Assembly (NCBI RefSeq): GCF_900107585.1
Contig: NZ_FNQM01000004.1
Coordinates: 310,001 to 374,000, forward strand
Source of the DNA: Rubrimonas cliftonensis
GTDB taxonomy: Bacteria; Pseudomonadota; Alphaproteobacteria; Rhodobacterales; Rhodobacteraceae
Reading direction: 5' to 3'
DNA length: 64,000 nucleotides
The notes beneath the pieces were generated by a model, which was not told where the DNA came from, did not search any database, and was given only the letters and a program-made list of their open reading frames with translations. Made by a program: the position numbers and the translations under genes. Numbering within the stretch: the stretch's first letter is position 1; every line of letters starts with the position of its first letter. Positions 62,438 to 64,000 of this stretch are shown here, piece after piece.

Positions 62438-63587
62438 CCAGTCGAGGAACACGGCGAGGTCGTCAGGGCGGACCGGATTGCGGAGCACCGCGTCGAACGG
62501 GCGCGGGGCCTTGCGCTCGGGCTCGAAGCAGAGGTCGGCCGACAGCAGGGCGCTTCTTGCGGAGGCGCGTTGCGGATCGGCCCGCAGGGCGCCCGCCAGC
62601 GACAGGGCCGTTGTCCCTTGAATGTGCCGCTCGAGCAGGAACATGGCCGACCGGCGCCATGTCGCGGCGTCGGCGAGCGGCTGCGCCGCGTCGCGACAGC
62701 CGCGCACCTCGTGGCCCGAGTGGCGCGCGTAGCCCTCGACGAAGCCGAGGCTTGGGCAATCGTCCCCGGCGACCACGATGAGCGGCTTCGAGGACAGCGC
62801 GATCCTGAGGGCCGAAGGTCGCGCGACGACCGCCGAACCGCCCCGGGCCTGCTTCGGCGCAACGCCCGCAGGGGTCTGGCCGACGGGGGCGGGGGGCGGC
62901 CGGCGCGACGGCGACCGGCAAGGTGCACCGGAACAGGGCGCCGCCGCCTTTGGCGGCTTCGACGCCGATCTCGCCGCCCTGGCTCGTGACGATTTCTCGT
63001 CAGATAGCGCGGCCGAGGCCGGCGCCGCCATGGCCCCGCGTGATCGGCGGGTCCGGCTGCGTGAAGCGCTCGAAGATGAAGGCGCGAGGGTCTGGGGGGG
63101 GGCGGTCCCTGGTCGGGCACGCTGACCCGGACCATCCCGCCGTGGTCGCGCGAGGCCTCGACGCGGATCGCGCCGCCATCGCTGAACTTGACCGCGTTGG
63201 ACAGCAGGTTGATCAGCACCTGCCGTACGCGGGAGGCGTCGACCCGCACCCGGCCGAGCGCCTGCGTCGACGGAACGTCGATCTCGATCCTCAACCCCAT
63301 GCGCTCGGCTTCCGCCGCGGCCGCGGGCGCGGGCGCAGCGTCAGCCGGGCCACCTAGGAAGCCGGCCAGGACCAGAGGCGCCGCGCGTGTGTCGAATGTC
63401 GCCTCCCCCGGCCCCGCGATCGGCGCATGCATGAGGATGACCGCCGTGACGCCCCGCACCATGACGGCCATGATTTCCGGGATGAGGCCCCGTCGCTCGG
63501 ACCGCGCGCTGGCGGCGAACAGGAAAAGGACCGGCGCCGCCATCGACAGAAGGCCGAGATGCTGATCAATTCTTGAGCTATCGTCAT
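62438..63587 (-). pseudogene. Decayed hybrid sensor histidine kinase
   Basis: Remnant that passes through all three minus-strand frames. A start with a GGAGG site at 63587 gives MTIAQELISISAF; a shift of frame continues a hydrophobic segment APVLFLFAASARSERRG, then an HATPase N box at about 63172-63213 (INLLSNAVKFSDGG). At a nine-G run (63094-63102) the frame shifts again to FIFERFTQPDPPITRGHGGAGLGRAI, followed by an in-frame TGA at 63000-63002 and REIVTSQGGEIGVEAAKGGGALFRC. A third shift leads to a receiver-like remnant at about 62438-62788 (KPLIVVAGDDCPSL), lacking the phospho-acceptor Asp. No HisKA phosphorylation helix remains. Sequencing error alone cannot explain all of this. Confidence 0.78.
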
Positions 63588-63912
63588 TACTGCGCCTCCG
63601 CGGAGGGAAGCTTGCCGGAAAGGGATTTCAACTGTTGTCATTAAGGCCATGCAAAAAAGGGTGAATTCGGAACGTTAATAAATTACTTTTTAAAAATGCG
63701 TGATGATTTTTAAGCGAATTTCGCGGATGGAAATCCAGTTTCAAAAAATTTGAATGCGTCTTGCTTGATTTAGCAGCGGCATCGAGAGATTGATTGTCAA
63801 CCGAGACGATAGGGCCATTGACAATCTAAGATATGGATCACTGCGCAATTTGTTCATCAATAAACTGTCTGATGCCGACCCGCATAAAATGCGGAGTCTG
63901 GAGGAAAGTCGG
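63588..63912. promoter_or_regulatory. AT-rich intergenic region with inverted repeat
   Basis: 325 bases distinctly more AT-rich than the surroundings (runs of A and T near 63675-63715 and 63737-63760). A 9-bp perfect inverted repeat GATTGTCAA (63792-63800) / TTGACAATC (63818-63826) with 17 bases between could be an operator. CCGCAT-AAA-ATGCGG (63876-63890) is a small hairpin just before the next gene. A minus-strand frame here has no ribosome site or family resemblance and is not called. Confidence 0.5.
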
Positions 63913-64000
63913 ATGAAAGCTGCATCGCATTCGAACACCCACGAAACGCCGAGCCCCATGATCGGCGGGCGCATGCTCAGCCTGCTGGCGCTCTCGCCCG
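63913..64000 (+). CDS. Unidentified gene, 3' end outside window
   Basis: Only 29 codons are visible, from an ATG at 63913 with an excellent GGAGGAAAG site: MKAASHSNTHETPSPMIGGR followed by MLSLLALSP at the edge. The start of a hydrophobic stretch at the end suggests a membrane protein with a cytosolic N-terminus. No family can be assigned from so little. The strong ribosome site and AT-rich promoter region upstream support it as real. Confidence 0.6.
   Translation, partial: MKAASHSNTHETPSPMIGGRMLSLLALSP

Noticed and set aside
63741-63974. Possible minus-strand 77-aa gene near the right edge
   Set aside because: No ribosome site, no motif, and it overlaps the well-initiated plus-strand gene starting at 63913.

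Overview
The window is a GC-rich (about 70% by eye) chromosomal segment from an alphaproteobacterium, most likely of the Rhodobacterales type. Supporting signs are the yacG / short RNase E/G / maf / infA block, the petABC bc1 operon, tRNA-Trp-secE-nusG-rplKAJL-rpoBC, and the alphaproteobacterial N-termini of RpoB and RpoC. The species cannot be named from sequence alone.

Layout. 0-6 kb is housekeeping: a YgjP-like peptidase (cut by the edge), infA-maf-rng-yacG and rpmI-rplT on the minus strand, meaB, a DUF3108 periplasmic protein and an SDR. 6-14 kb holds a secreted protein with four novel-looking internal repeats and a sugar-acid catabolic set (IlvD/Edd dehydratase, FAH-family hydrolase, DenD-like dehydrogenase) interrupted by a cytosolic PAS-PAS chemoreceptor. 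14-24 kb carries a Uma2-like protein, a minus-strand beta-oxidation block (acyl-CoA dehydrogenase, thiolase, NTF2-like protein, FadJ-type enzyme) with a MerR regulator upstream, and a plus-strand thioesterase-thioesterase-MATE operon with GTGA overlaps. 24-39.5 kb holds petABC and the ribosomal protein/RNA polymerase operon with several intergenic hairpins.

39.5-56.2 kb is the most interesting part. It is an accessory catabolic island directly after rpoC, where rpsL-rpsG-fusA is often found. It encodes a GntR/HutC-type regulator, two paralogous family-5 solute-binding proteins (one with a Sec-like, one with a Tat-like signal), a complete Dpp/Opp-type ABC transporter, an unassigned polytopic membrane protein, a DMT exporter, three amidase-signature enzymes with the same Lys-Ser-Ser spacing, a 67-residue AtzG/GatC-like protein translationally coupled to one amidase, and an isochorismatase-family cysteine hydrolase. 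A perfect 14-bp palindrome (TTGGTCCGGACCAA) upstream of the first binding protein recurs at 12/14 positions between the divergent third amidase and the second binding protein. This suggests one regulon for uptake and stepwise hydrolysis of an amide- or ureide-like compound whose identity is unknown.

56-64 kb has a CDF cation exporter, glutaryl-CoA dehydrogenase, tRNA-Glu, a YcaQ/AlkZ-like protein, a Tat-exported PhoX-family protein, a decayed hybrid histidine kinase spread over three frames with a premature stop, an AT-rich intergenic region, and the first codons of a gene that runs off the end. I saw no CRISPR array, insertion sequence or integrase.
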